From Bog-756 sp052143895 (GTDB taxonomy: Bacteria; Actinomycetota; Acidimicrobiia; Acidimicrobiales; RAAP-2): a DNA stretch of 64,000 nucleotides. The notes beneath the pieces are model-generated. The model was not told where the DNA came from and did not search any database. It saw only the letters and a list, made by a program, of their open reading frames with translations. This document shows, piece after piece, positions 43,683 through 51,460 of this stretch. The stretch lies in contig JBKQRT010000224.1 in the NCBI GenBank assembly GCA_052143895.1, positions 1 through 64,000 on the forward strand. Reading direction: 5' to 3'. The translations under genes were made by a program, and so were the position numbers. Positions within the stretch are counted from its first letter, which is position 1; each line of letters opens with the position of its first letter.

Positions 43683-44945
43683 ATGACCCGAATCGCCCTC
43701 ATCCCGAGCTCCTACCCACCCTCGCTCGGTGGCGTCGAGGAACTCACGCGCCACCTCGCGCTCTCGCTGTGTGCGGCCGGGGACCAGGTGGAGGTGTGGA
43801 CCGGCCAGCCTGACGACGCGACGCCCGAGACGGTCGAGTTCCGCGACGGGCTGGTGGTCCGGCGGCTGCCCATGCCGCTGCCCGCCACCAACTGGTCGGC
43901 CATCCGCCGCACGGCGACCACCGGCGTCCGCAGCCTGTTCTCGCTGCGGAGCGCCGTCTCCGCCTTCCGGCCAGACGTGCTGCACGTCCAGTGCTTCGGT
44001 CCCAACGGCGCCTATGCCGAGCCGCTGTCCCGGATGACCGGCCTCCCCCTGGTCATCTCCCTCCAGGGCGAGACGCTCATGGACGACGCAGACATCTTCG
44101 ACACGTCCCGGGTGCTTCGCCGTTCGCTGCGGACGGCGCTCCGTCGCGCCGCCGCGGTCACCGCCTGCTCCGCCTTCACGCTGGCCGACGCCGAGTCGCG
44201 CTTCGGGCTGGAGCCCGGACTCGGCACGGTCATCCCCAACGGGGTCGAGCTCGCCGACGTCCCCGGCACGACCGGCCCGGCGGGGGAGCCCCGGTGGTCC
44301 GGGGCGCCGGACCGTCCGTACGTCTTCGCGGTCGGCCGGGTGGTGGAGAAGAAGGGATTCGACCTCCTGCTGGCGGCGTTCGCCGCCATGGCACCGGGGG
44401 AGCGGGCCGTGGACCTGGTGATCGCCGGCACCGGCACCGCACTGGATTCCCTCCGACGCGACGCGGAGGCGCTCGGGCTCGGCGACAGGGTCCACTTCGT
44501 GGGCAAGCTCACCCGGCAGGACGTGTCCGTGGCGATGGCCGGCGCCGACCTCTTCGTGATGCCGAGCCGGCTGGAACCGTTCGGCATCGTCGTCCTCGAA
44601 GCGTGGCGAGCCGGGGTGGCAGTGGTGGCGACCGATCGCGGAGGTCCCCCTGAATTCGTCCGTGACGGGATCGACGGCGTCCTCGTCGATCCGTCCGACA
44701 CGACCAGCTTCTCGACGGTGCTGGCCGACCTGCTCGCCGACCACGACCGGCGGGGCTCCATCGCCCGGGCCGGCCGGTCCCGGGTCGGGGCGTTCGCGTG
44801 GCCGGTCATCGCCGGCCGCTACCAGGACGTGTACCGATCGCTGGCCCACGGCCGGCAGGACGCCAGGGAGCGTGGCGGGGCCCGTGGCGACCGCGATGCA
44901 CCGGCGGAGCCCACCCGGGCCCACCAGGGGGAGTCGGTCGGATGA
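43683..44945 (+). CDS. GT4 family glycosyltransferase opening the carrier-protein operon
   Basis: A 420-residue GT-B enzyme. IALIPSSYPPSLGGVEELTR (GGVE motif), FRPDVLHVQCFGPNGAYAEP and CSAFTLADAESRFG are acceptor blocks; VFAVGRVVEKKGFDLLLAAF and LEPFGIVVLEAWRAGVAVVA are donor blocks. The tail (about 395-420) is charged and unrelated. Its TGA overlaps the ATG of the holo-ACP synthase gene (ATGA), so this transferase is translationally coupled to the carrier-protein genes and probably uses or shares their product. Confidence 0.88.
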   Translation: MTRIALIPSSYPPSLGGVEELTRHLALSLCAAGDQVEVWTGQPDDATPETVEFRDGLVVRRLPMPLPATNWSAIRRTATTGVRSLFSLRSAVSAFRPDVLHVQCFGPNGAYAEPLSRMTGLPLVISLQGETLMDDADIFDTSRVLRRSLRTALRRAAAVTACSAFTLADAESRFGLEPGLGTVIPNGVELADVPGTTGPAGEPRWSGAPDRPYVFAVGRVVEKKGFDLLLAAFAAMAPGERAVDLVIAGTGTALDSLRRDAEALGLGDRVHFVGKLTRQDVSVAMAGADLFVMPSRLEPFGIVVLEAWRAGVAVVATDRGGPPEFVRDGIDGVLVDPSDTTSFSTVLADLLADHDRRGSIARAGRSRVGAFAWPVIAGRYQDVYRSLAHGRQDARERGGARGDRDAPAEPTRAHQGESVG

Positions 44946-45469
44946 CACCGTCCGCCGGACCCCTGTCCGGCGACCTGGAGCGGCAGGCGTGGGGAGCCTT
45001 CCGCCCACCGGACGGGTCGGAGGTCCGCGTCGGAGTCGACCTGGTGGTCGTGGCCGACGTCGGCGAGTCGATCGAGCGGCTCGGCGACCGGTACCTGCAG
45101 CGGGTCTTCACGCCGCACGAGCTCTCGTGCTGTCTGAAGGGCCCGGCACCGGACGATCGGCGTCCCGCGTACTCGACCGAAGCGCTGGCCGCACGGTTCG
45201 CGGCCAAGGAGGCGGTGGTCAAAGTCCTCCGCCCGGTCGGGTCACGGCCCGAGTGGCGTAGCATCGAGGTTCGACGGGCCGGCGGCGGGTGGTGCGAGAT
45301 CGTCCTGTCGGGAAGCGCCGCCTCGACGGCCGCCGACGCCGGGATCGACCAGTGGGCGCTCAGCCTCACGCACGAGTCGACGATGGCAGGTGCCGTGGTG
45401 GTGGCAGTGTGCCGGACCGGAGGACGGGGCGACACCTCGCTGGGTACCGATCGGACAGAGGAGCGATGA
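44942..45469 (+). CDS. Holo-[acyl carrier protein] synthase / phosphopantetheinyl transferase
   Basis: An AcpS-type 4'-phosphopantetheinyl transferase (175 residues) that moves the phosphopantetheine arm of CoA onto a serine of a carrier protein. VRVGVDLVVVADVGESIERL (the VGVDLV magnesium site), LQRVFTPHELSCC and ALAARFAAKEAVVKVL (the F-x-x-KEA motif) are all present. It has about 30 extra N-terminal residues compared with AcpS. It overlaps the GT4 stop at its start and the carrier gene at its end, so it is most likely dedicated to the adjacent carrier protein. Confidence 0.88.
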   Translation: MTPSAGPLSGDLERQAWGAFRPPDGSEVRVGVDLVVVADVGESIERLGDRYLQRVFTPHELSCCLKGPAPDDRRPAYSTEALAARFAAKEAVVKVLRPVGSRPEWRSIEVRRAGGGWCEIVLSGSAASTAADAGIDQWALSLTHESTMAGAVVVAVCRTGGRGDTSLGTDRTEER

Positions 45470-45711
45470 TGGACGAGACGATCCGACAGGTGCTGGCCGA
45501 ACACGGTCGACTCGCGGTCGACGTCGACTCGCTGGGCGACGACACCGACCTGTTCTCCGCCGGGATGACCTCCCATGCCAGCGTCAACGTGATGCTGGCG
45601 CTAGAGGACGCGTTCGACATCGAGTTCTCCGAGCGAATGCTCAAGAAGTCCACCTTCGAGACGATCGGATCGATCCGCAGTGGCGTCCTCGAGATGCAGG
45701 GCGATGCGTGA
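45469..45711 (+). CDS. Carrier protein for amino acid:[carrier protein] ligase
   Basis: An 80-residue acidic four-helix carrier protein. The phosphopantetheine site is Ser35 in DLFSAGMTSHASVNVMLALE, the GxTS form of carrier proteins paired with amino acid:carrier ligases, not the DSL of fatty-acid ACPs. FDIEFSERMLKKSTFETI is helix III. Two ATGs overlap (45466 and 45469); the second has better spacing from GAGGAG. The gene overlaps the dehydrogenase start by 8 bp. It should be loaded with a small amino acid by the ligase two genes downstream. Confidence 0.88.
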   Translation: MDETIRQVLAEHGRLAVDVDSLGDDTDLFSAGMTSHASVNVMLALEDAFDIEFSERMLKKSTFETIGSIRSGVLEMQGDA

Positions 45712-46897
45712 CGCGATGGCCGATGTGACGAGCGCGGCGGCCCGTCACGCCGGTAGCTGTGATGTCGTCGGGACGATGGCACGGATCGGCGAGGACGTGG
45801 CGGCCCCGAGCGCAGACGACGTCGATCGACAGGCCCGGTTCCCGGTCGAGACGATCAGCGCGCTCCGGGAAGAAGGACTGCTGTCGGCCCTGGTCCCCAC
45901 GGCGCTCGGCGGCATGGGTGCCTCCTTCGGCGACGTCTCCGAGGGCCTGGTGGCGTTGGGCCGTCACTGCGCCTCCAGCGCCATGGTGGTGGCCATGCAC
46001 CACATCCAGGTGACGTGCCTGGTGCGCCACGCCACGAACGACCTGCTCCGGAAGTACCTGGCGGAGCTGGCCGACCGGCAGTACCTGCTGGCGTCTGCCA
46101 CCACCGAGGTCGGGACCGGCGGGGACCTTGGCAGCAGCATCTGTGCGGTGGAGGTGGTCGACGGCACGTTCACCCTGGAGAAGCAGGCGCCGGTCATCTC
46201 GTACGGGCACCATGCGGACGGGATCCTGGTCACGGCGCGGCGTTCGGCGGACAGCCCGCAGAACGACCAGGTGCTCGTCCTCTGCCGCCCTCCGGGTCTC
46301 GAGCTCGAACAGGTGGGGGAGTGGAACGCGCTCGGCTTCCGGGGCACCTGCAGCCCCGGCTTCGTGCTGCGTGCCCGCGGCGACGCCGACGCCGTCCTCG
46401 ACACCCCCTATAGCGATCTCTCGACCCAGACCATGCTTCCTGTCGCCCATCTGCTGTGGAGCTCCCTGTGGCTGGGGCTGGCGGCGTCGGCCGTCGACCG
46501 GGCTCGACGGTTCGTGCAGGCCGAGGCCCGCAAACGGCCGGGGATGACGCCGGCCGCCGCCCTCCGGTTGGCCGACACCTCCGCTCTGCACCAGCAGCTG
46601 TCGGAGCTGGTCCGCGGGTCGGTCCGCCGTTTCGAGGAGATCCAGGACGATCCTGGCCAGCTCTCCTCGCTCGGGTTCGCCATCGCCATGAACGCGCTCA
46701 AGGTGTCGGCGTCGACACTGGTCGTCGACATCGTGCGCGACTGCATGGTGACGTGCGGTCTGGCGTCGTACCTGACCGACACCCCCTACAGCCTCGGTCG
46801 CCAGCTGCGAGACGCCATGGGTGCGTCGTTGATGGTGAACAATGACCGGATCATGGGGAACAACGCGCAGATGCTGCTGGTCCACCGGGGCGAGTGA
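45704..46897 (+). CDS. Acyl-CoA dehydrogenase-like flavoprotein
   Basis: An FAD enzyme (397 residues) of the acyl-CoA dehydrogenase fold. EEGLLSALVPTALGGMGASF, then SSAMVVAMHHIQVTCLVRHA and LLASATTEVGTGGDLGSS match the N-terminal and beta-domain pattern; GEWNALGFRGTCSPGFVLR is the beta-domain substrate region, and the C-terminal helices hold VHRGE at the end. It probably oxidises a substrate tethered to the adjacent carrier protein, as in prolyl- and acyl-carrier oxidases. The start ATG 45704 is inside the carrier gene. The catalytic base cannot be placed by eye. Confidence 0.85.
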   Translation: MRDAMADVTSAAARHAGSCDVVGTMARIGEDVAAPSADDVDRQARFPVETISALREEGLLSALVPTALGGMGASFGDVSEGLVALGRHCASSAMVVAMHHIQVTCLVRHATNDLLRKYLAELADRQYLLASATTEVGTGGDLGSSICAVEVVDGTFTLEKQAPVISYGHHADGILVTARRSADSPQNDQVLVLCRPPGLELEQVGEWNALGFRGTCSPGFVLRARGDADAVLDTPYSDLSTQTMLPVAHLLWSSLWLGLAASAVDRARRFVQAEARKRPGMTPAAALRLADTSALHQQLSELVRGSVRRFEEIQDDPGQLSSLGFAIAMNALKVSASTLVVDIVRDCMVTCGLASYLTDTPYSLGRQLRDAMGASLMVNNDRIMGNNAQMLLVHRGE

Positions 46898-46907
46898 ACG
46901 GCTCCCC

Positions 46908-47870
46908 ATGCACATAACGGATGCAGACATGGGCACGCCGCCGGAGGATGCGGACCGCGGACCTGGCGGGAAGCCGTGGGAGCCGTTCGCCGAGCACCTG
47001 ATTGCCGAGGGGATCCTGATCCCTACCGGGGTGCAGGGACTGTACGGACACTCGGGCCGGTACGAGTCAGTGGCCGACGCCCTCGACCGCCTGGTACTGC
47101 GGGCGGGCGCCGACCAGGGCGCGTCGTCCGTCCGGTTCCCCCCGGTCATGCCCTGGGAGACCTTCGAGCGGAACGGCTACCTCGAGTCGTTCCCCGACCA
47201 GATGGGATCCGTGCACACCTTCGGCGGCGACGAGCGCCAGCACGCCGAGCTGCTCCGGCGGGCGGCGGAGCGCGAGGACCGGGCTCCGCTGCTCGAGACC
47301 ACCGACATGGTGCTGTGCCCGGCCGTGTGCCACCCGCTGTACCCAGCCATGTCCGGCATGCTCCCCGAGGGTGGCAGCCGGGTCGAGATCTACGGCTACT
47401 GCTTCCGGCACGAGCCGAGCACCGACCCGTTCCGCATGCAGGCGTTCCGCCAGCACGACTACGTGTACCTGGGGACCCCCGACGGCGCACGGGACCACCG
47501 CGACGAGTGGATCGGACGCGGACTCGAGCACCTGTCCGGCCTCGGCCTGGTCGTGGACGCGGAGGTGGCCAACGATCCCTTCTTCGGCCGTCCGGGTCGG
47601 ATGCTGGCGTCCAGCCAGCGGGACGAGGAGCTGAAGTACGAGATCGTGACCCCGGCCTTCGCTATCGGTCGCCCGACGGCGATCGCGTCGTCGAACTGCC
47701 ATCTTGACCACTTCGCCAGGCCGTACGGCATCGAGACGCCGGACGGCGAGGTCGCCCACACCTCGTGCTTCGGATTCGGGATCGACCGGATCACCGTCGC
47801 CCTGTTCCACCTGCACGGCACCGACCTCGGCCAGTGGCCAGCGGACGTGCGCGCCACCCTGTGGCCGTGA
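46908..47870 (+). CDS. Amino acid:[acyl carrier protein] ligase (atypical SerRS-like)
   Basis: A 320-residue class II synthetase core with no tRNA-binding arm. Such enzymes, first studied in Bradyrhizobium (Bll0957), use ATP to activate glycine or alanine and load it onto a carrier protein. Motif 2 is in RMQAFRQHDYVYLGTP and motif 3 is CFGFGIDRITVALF. Zinc-ligand candidates are Cys137 (VLCPAVCHP) and Cys287 (HTSCFGFG); by spacing the third ligand is Asp184 where the studied enzyme has Glu. ATG 46908 lies 10 bp after the dehydrogenase stop; the in-frame ATG at 46842 lies inside that gene. The amino acid substrate is not predictable here. Confidence 0.88.
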   Translation: MHITDADMGTPPEDADRGPGGKPWEPFAEHLIAEGILIPTGVQGLYGHSGRYESVADALDRLVLRAGADQGASSVRFPPVMPWETFERNGYLESFPDQMGSVHTFGGDERQHAELLRRAAEREDRAPLLETTDMVLCPAVCHPLYPAMSGMLPEGGSRVEIYGYCFRHEPSTDPFRMQAFRQHDYVYLGTPDGARDHRDEWIGRGLEHLSGLGLVVDAEVANDPFFGRPGRMLASSQRDEELKYEIVTPAFAIGRPTAIASSNCHLDHFARPYGIETPDGEVAHTSCFGFGIDRITVALFHLHGTDLGQWPADVRATLWP

Positions 47871-47892
47871 TCCGCCGACTCCCGGACTCGTC

Positions 47893-48867
47893 GTGACCGT
47901 CGCCCTGCTTCCGCTCACTGCCGAGTCCTACCGGAGCCACGAGCTCCACGCCGCCGAACGGGACTGGACGGAGACCAATTGCTACGTGGACGTATGGATC
48001 GAGGTGCTCCACGCGCTGGGCCTCGACCCGGTGGCGGGGGCCGCCTTCACGCTGAGCACCGATTTCGAGGGTGACCAGTGGACCTTCTTCAAGTACCCCC
48101 CGGAAGACCTCCGGGAGCTGTACGGGCTCGAGGTGGCCGAACTCAACGTCTGGAAACCGGTGGTCGAGCACGTCGCAGAACAATTGGATCTCGGCCGGCT
48201 GTGCACGGTCGAGGCCGACGCGTGGTACCTACCCGACACCCGGGGCGTGTCCCACGGTCTCGCCCACGTCAAGAGCACCATCGTGCCCCAGATGCTCGAC
48301 CGAGAGGGTCGGCGGCTGGGGTACTTCCACAATGCGGGCTACTACGAACTGGACGGCGACGAATTCGATGGCGTCTTCGGGCTCGGCCGCCATGCCGACG
48401 CCGACCGGCTGCCTCCCTACGTGGAGGTCGTCCGGCTCGACCGGGTGCGTCGGGACGATCCTCACCTGGTGGAGCGGGTGGTGTCGCTCACCAGGGCGCA
48501 CCTGGCCCGGCGCCCGGCGGACAACCCGGTCACCCGGCTGGGCGCCCGCCTGGCCGAGGACCTCCCGTGGTTGGCGGGCCAGGACCTCGAGACGTTCCAT
48601 CTCTACTCGTTCGGCACCTGCCGTCAGTGCGGTGCCACCGCCGAACTGGCCTCGGCATTCGTCGAGTGGCTCAACCGGTTCGATCGGACCGGCACCGAGT
48701 CGGCGGCCACCGACCTGAGGGGGCTCTCGGCGGGGGCCAAGGCCCTGCAGTTCGCCATGGCCCGGGTGGTCCGTGGACGGCAGGTCGACCTGGAGACGAT
48801 CCTCGGTCCGATGGAGGCGCAGTGGTCGAGGGCCATGGCCACACTGGCGGACCACTATGGGGACTGA
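47893..48867 (+). CDS. DUF1839 family protein, candidate aminoacyl transferase
   Basis: A 324-residue protein of DUF1839, a family often encoded beside amino acid:carrier ligases. TETNCYVDVWIEVLHALGLD (Cys30) at the N-terminus, DAWYLPDTRGVSHGLAHVKS (His125) and LGYFHNAGYYELDGDEFDGV resemble the layout of the butirosin transferase BtrH: Cys, then His, then an acid or amide on a later strand. That suggests a papain-like transferase moving an aminoacyl group from the carrier to an acceptor; this is inference. The C-terminal half is helical with SFGTCRQCGATAELAS. The GTG at 47893 begins 23 bp after the ligase; its end overlaps the next gene by 11 bp. Confidence 0.8.
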   Translation: MTVALLPLTAESYRSHELHAAERDWTETNCYVDVWIEVLHALGLDPVAGAAFTLSTDFEGDQWTFFKYPPEDLRELYGLEVAELNVWKPVVEHVAEQLDLGRLCTVEADAWYLPDTRGVSHGLAHVKSTIVPQMLDREGRRLGYFHNAGYYELDGDEFDGVFGLGRHADADRLPPYVEVVRLDRVRRDDPHLVERVVSLTRAHLARRPADNPVTRLGARLAEDLPWLAGQDLETFHLYSFGTCRQCGATAELASAFVEWLNRFDRTGTESAATDLRGLSAGAKALQFAMARVVRGRQVDLETILGPMEAQWSRAMATLADHYGD

Positions 48868-51427
48868 CGCGCTGGGGAACGACGGGCTGGGGACCGGTGC
48901 ACTGGGGACCGGCGCCGACGTGCTCGCCGCGGCCGCGTGGGAGTGCGCCGGCACGCCCGCCGGCGAGCTGGCCGGCCCCGAGGGCCTGGGGGGCGCCACG
49001 CTCCGATGGACTCCGGCCGCTGTGCCCGGGACGGTGGCCGGCGCGCTCCGGGCGGCGGGGGTCCCCGAGCGGTCGACGGCCGAGCTCGACGGCCAGGACT
49101 GGTGGTTCCGGTGCCGGTTCGCCGGGCCGGAGGCGGCGGCCGGAGCCGGCCCCGACGGAAGTGGCACCGCGAGTGCCTATCTGCTCGAGCTGTCCGGGTT
49201 GGCGACCGTCGCCGACGTCTGGCTCAACGGGCGGCACCTGGTGCGGTCCGAGACGATGTTCGCCCCCCACCGGATCCGGATCGGCGAGCTGGCCGCCGAC
49301 AACGAGCTGGTGGTCCGGTGCTCGGCGCTGCAGCCGCTGCTCGGTCCGCGGCGGCCCCGGCCGCGGTGGAAGACGGCCGGTGCCAGCCACCAGAGCCTCC
49401 GGTGGTTCCGTACGACGCTCCTCGGGCGCCAGCCCGGGTGGGTGGCGACCCCGGCACCCGTCGGGCCGTGGCGACCGGTGCACCTGGTTTCCGCGCCGGG
49501 CACCCGGATCGTCCGGAAGCGCGTCGTCGCTACCTGCCCACCGGCCGACGAGCCGGGGGAAGGGCGGGGGACCGTCACCGTCGAGCTCGTGTGCGCGACG
49601 GACGGGAACTCGGTGCCCGGCGCCGTCCTCGAGGTGGCCGGTACCCGCAGTGCGCTCGTCGTGGAGGGCAGGGGGGACCAGGTCACGATCCGGGGCTCCG
49701 CCGACCTCGTCGAGGTCGAACGCTGGTGGCCGCACACCCACGGCCCGCAACCGCTGTACCCGGTGGCCGTGGAGGTCGGTCCCGACCGCCTCGAGCTCGG
49801 GAGTGTCGGCTTCCGGACCGTCGAGGTCGACGACGACGGCGGCGGCTTCACGCTCTCGGTCAACGGGGTGCCCCTGTTCTGCCGCGGCGGCTGCTGGTAC
49901 CCGATCGACCCGGTCTCGTTCACGGCAACGGACGACGACCTCGGGGCCACACTGTCGCTGGTACGCGAGTGCGGGATGAACATGGTCAGGATCCCGGGTG
50001 GCACCGTCTACGAGGAAGACCGGTTCTTCTCCCTCTGCGACCGGCTCGGCGTCATGGTGTGGCAGGACGCCATGTTCGCCTTCCTCGATCCCCCGGACGA
50101 CCCCGGTTTCCTGGCCACCGTGACCGACGAGCTGACCGGGGTCCTCACCGGTGCCGCCTGCCATCCCTCGCTGGCCGTGGTGTGCGGGGGCCAGGAGCTC
50201 GAGGAGCAGCCGGCCATGTTCGGGCTGTCCCGGGACACGTGGCCGTCGACCCTGACGCACGTGGTCGTCGCGGACCTGGCCGCGGACTGCGCCCCGGGCG
50301 TTCCGTACCTGACGTCGTCGCCGAGCGGAGGAGATCCGCCGTTCCGCGTCGACCGCGGGGTGAGCCACTACACCGGCGTGGGGGTCTTCATGCGCCCGCT
50401 CGACGACCTGCGACGCGCGGAACCGAGGTTCGTGAGCGAGGGCCTGGCCTTCTCCATCCCGCCGGAGCGCGCGACTGTGGACGACCGGTGCGGCGGGGCA
50501 CGACAGGCCGGCCACGACCCTTCGTGGAAGCGGGCCGTGCATCACGACACCGGTGGCTCGTGGGACCTCGAGGACGTGCGGGACCACTACGTGGGCGTGC
50601 TGTTCGGCGAGGACCCGGCCACCCTCCGGAGGCACGACCCGGAGCGGGCGCTCGATCTCGGCCGCGCCGCGGTCACCCAGGTGATGGCGGAGGCGGCCGC
50701 CGAGTGGCGACGCCCGGGCTCCGGGTGCGCCGGGATGCTCCTCGTCGGGCTGCGCGACCTCCGGGTCGGCGCCGGCTGGGGGGTGATCGACGCCCTCGGA
50801 CGCCCCAAGGCTCCGTGGTACGCCCTGGCCCGGGCCTGCCGGCCGGTGGCCGTCCTGGCCACGGACGAGGGACTCAACGGGCTCGCCCTCCACCTGGTCA
50901 ACGACGGCGGCAGGCCAGTGCCCGGCCGGCTGACCGTCCAGCTCTTCACCGGGGACCACCTGGCCGAGGAGGCCACCGCCCACGTCGAGCTCCCGGCCCG
51001 GGGTGGGATCGACGTGCCCGCCGACTCCCTCTTCGACGGGTTCCGCGACCTCACCTACGCCTACCGGTTCGGACCCCGCAGCTACGAGCTGGTCGTGGCC
51101 CGTCTGAGCGACGGGCTGGGCAGGACGCTGGCGGAGACCGGGTACCTCCCCGGCGGTGCCGCCCGGCCGCTCCAGGCGGAAATCGGCCTTCAGGCTGGGG
51201 TCGAACGAGCCGATGGCGAGACATGGTCCCTGACCGTCTCGACCCGTCGCTTCGCGCACTTCGTCTGCGTCGACGTGCCTGGCTTTCGGCCCGCCAATTC
51301 GTGGTTCCATCTCCCGCCCGGGGGGAGCACCGTGATCCCCCTCCGCCCAGAGGGGTCGCCGGAGGACGTCCCGAGAGGTCAGGTCCGCGCCCTCAACTCG
51401 GTCACGCCGGCCAGCGTCTCGCCCTAG
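48857..51427 (+). CDS. GH2-like beta-mannosidase/exo-glycosidase homologue, cytoplasmic
   Basis: An 856-residue protein with the GH2 layout: sugar-binding domain (LRWTPAAVPGTVAGALRAAG, DGQDWWFRCRF, LATVADVWLNGRHLV), beta-sandwich, then a barrel beginning VNGVPLFCRGGCWYPIDPVS and RECGMNMVRIPGGTVYEED. In GH2 mannosidases the acid/base lies in GN(N/D)E; here the site reads VVCGGQELEE, and the nucleophile region is FVSEGLAFSIP. There is no signal peptide, so it acts inside the cell. It overlaps DUF1839 by 11 bp. It may have become a transferase or glycan-recognition subunit in the carrier pathway. Confidence 0.8.
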   Translation: MGTDALGNDGLGTGALGTGADVLAAAAWECAGTPAGELAGPEGLGGATLRWTPAAVPGTVAGALRAAGVPERSTAELDGQDWWFRCRFAGPEAAAGAGPDGSGTASAYLLELSGLATVADVWLNGRHLVRSETMFAPHRIRIGELAADNELVVRCSALQPLLGPRRPRPRWKTAGASHQSLRWFRTTLLGRQPGWVATPAPVGPWRPVHLVSAPGTRIVRKRVVATCPPADEPGEGRGTVTVELVCATDGNSVPGAVLEVAGTRSALVVEGRGDQVTIRGSADLVEVERWWPHTHGPQPLYPVAVEVGPDRLELGSVGFRTVEVDDDGGGFTLSVNGVPLFCRGGCWYPIDPVSFTATDDDLGATLSLVRECGMNMVRIPGGTVYEEDRFFSLCDRLGVMVWQDAMFAFLDPPDDPGFLATVTDELTGVLTGAACHPSLAVVCGGQELEEQPAMFGLSRDTWPSTLTHVVVADLAADCAPGVPYLTSSPSGGDPPFRVDRGVSHYTGVGVFMRPLDDLRRAEPRFVSEGLAFSIPPERATVDDRCGGARQAGHDPSWKRAVHHDTGGSWDLEDVRDHYVGVLFGEDPATLRRHDPERALDLGRAAVTQVMAEAAAEWRRPGSGCAGMLLVGLRDLRVGAGWGVIDALGRPKAPWYALARACRPVAVLATDEGLNGLALHLVNDGGRPVPGRLTVQLFTGDHLAEEATAHVELPARGGIDVPADSLFDGFRDLTYAYRFGPRSYELVVARLSDGLGRTLAETGYLPGGAARPLQAEIGLQAGVERADGETWSLTVSTRRFAHFVCVDVPGFRPANSWFHLPPGGSTVIPLRPEGSPEDVPRGQVRALNSVTPASVSP

Positions 51428-51460
51428 CCACCCGGCCTGCCGGGGTCGGAATTCGCAGTT

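Noticed and set aside
48671..51310. 879-codon open frame on the minus strand
   Set aside because: It is antisense to the GH2-like and DUF1839 genes, is rich in Arg/Pro/Gly/His without any domain, and reflects high GC third-position bias.
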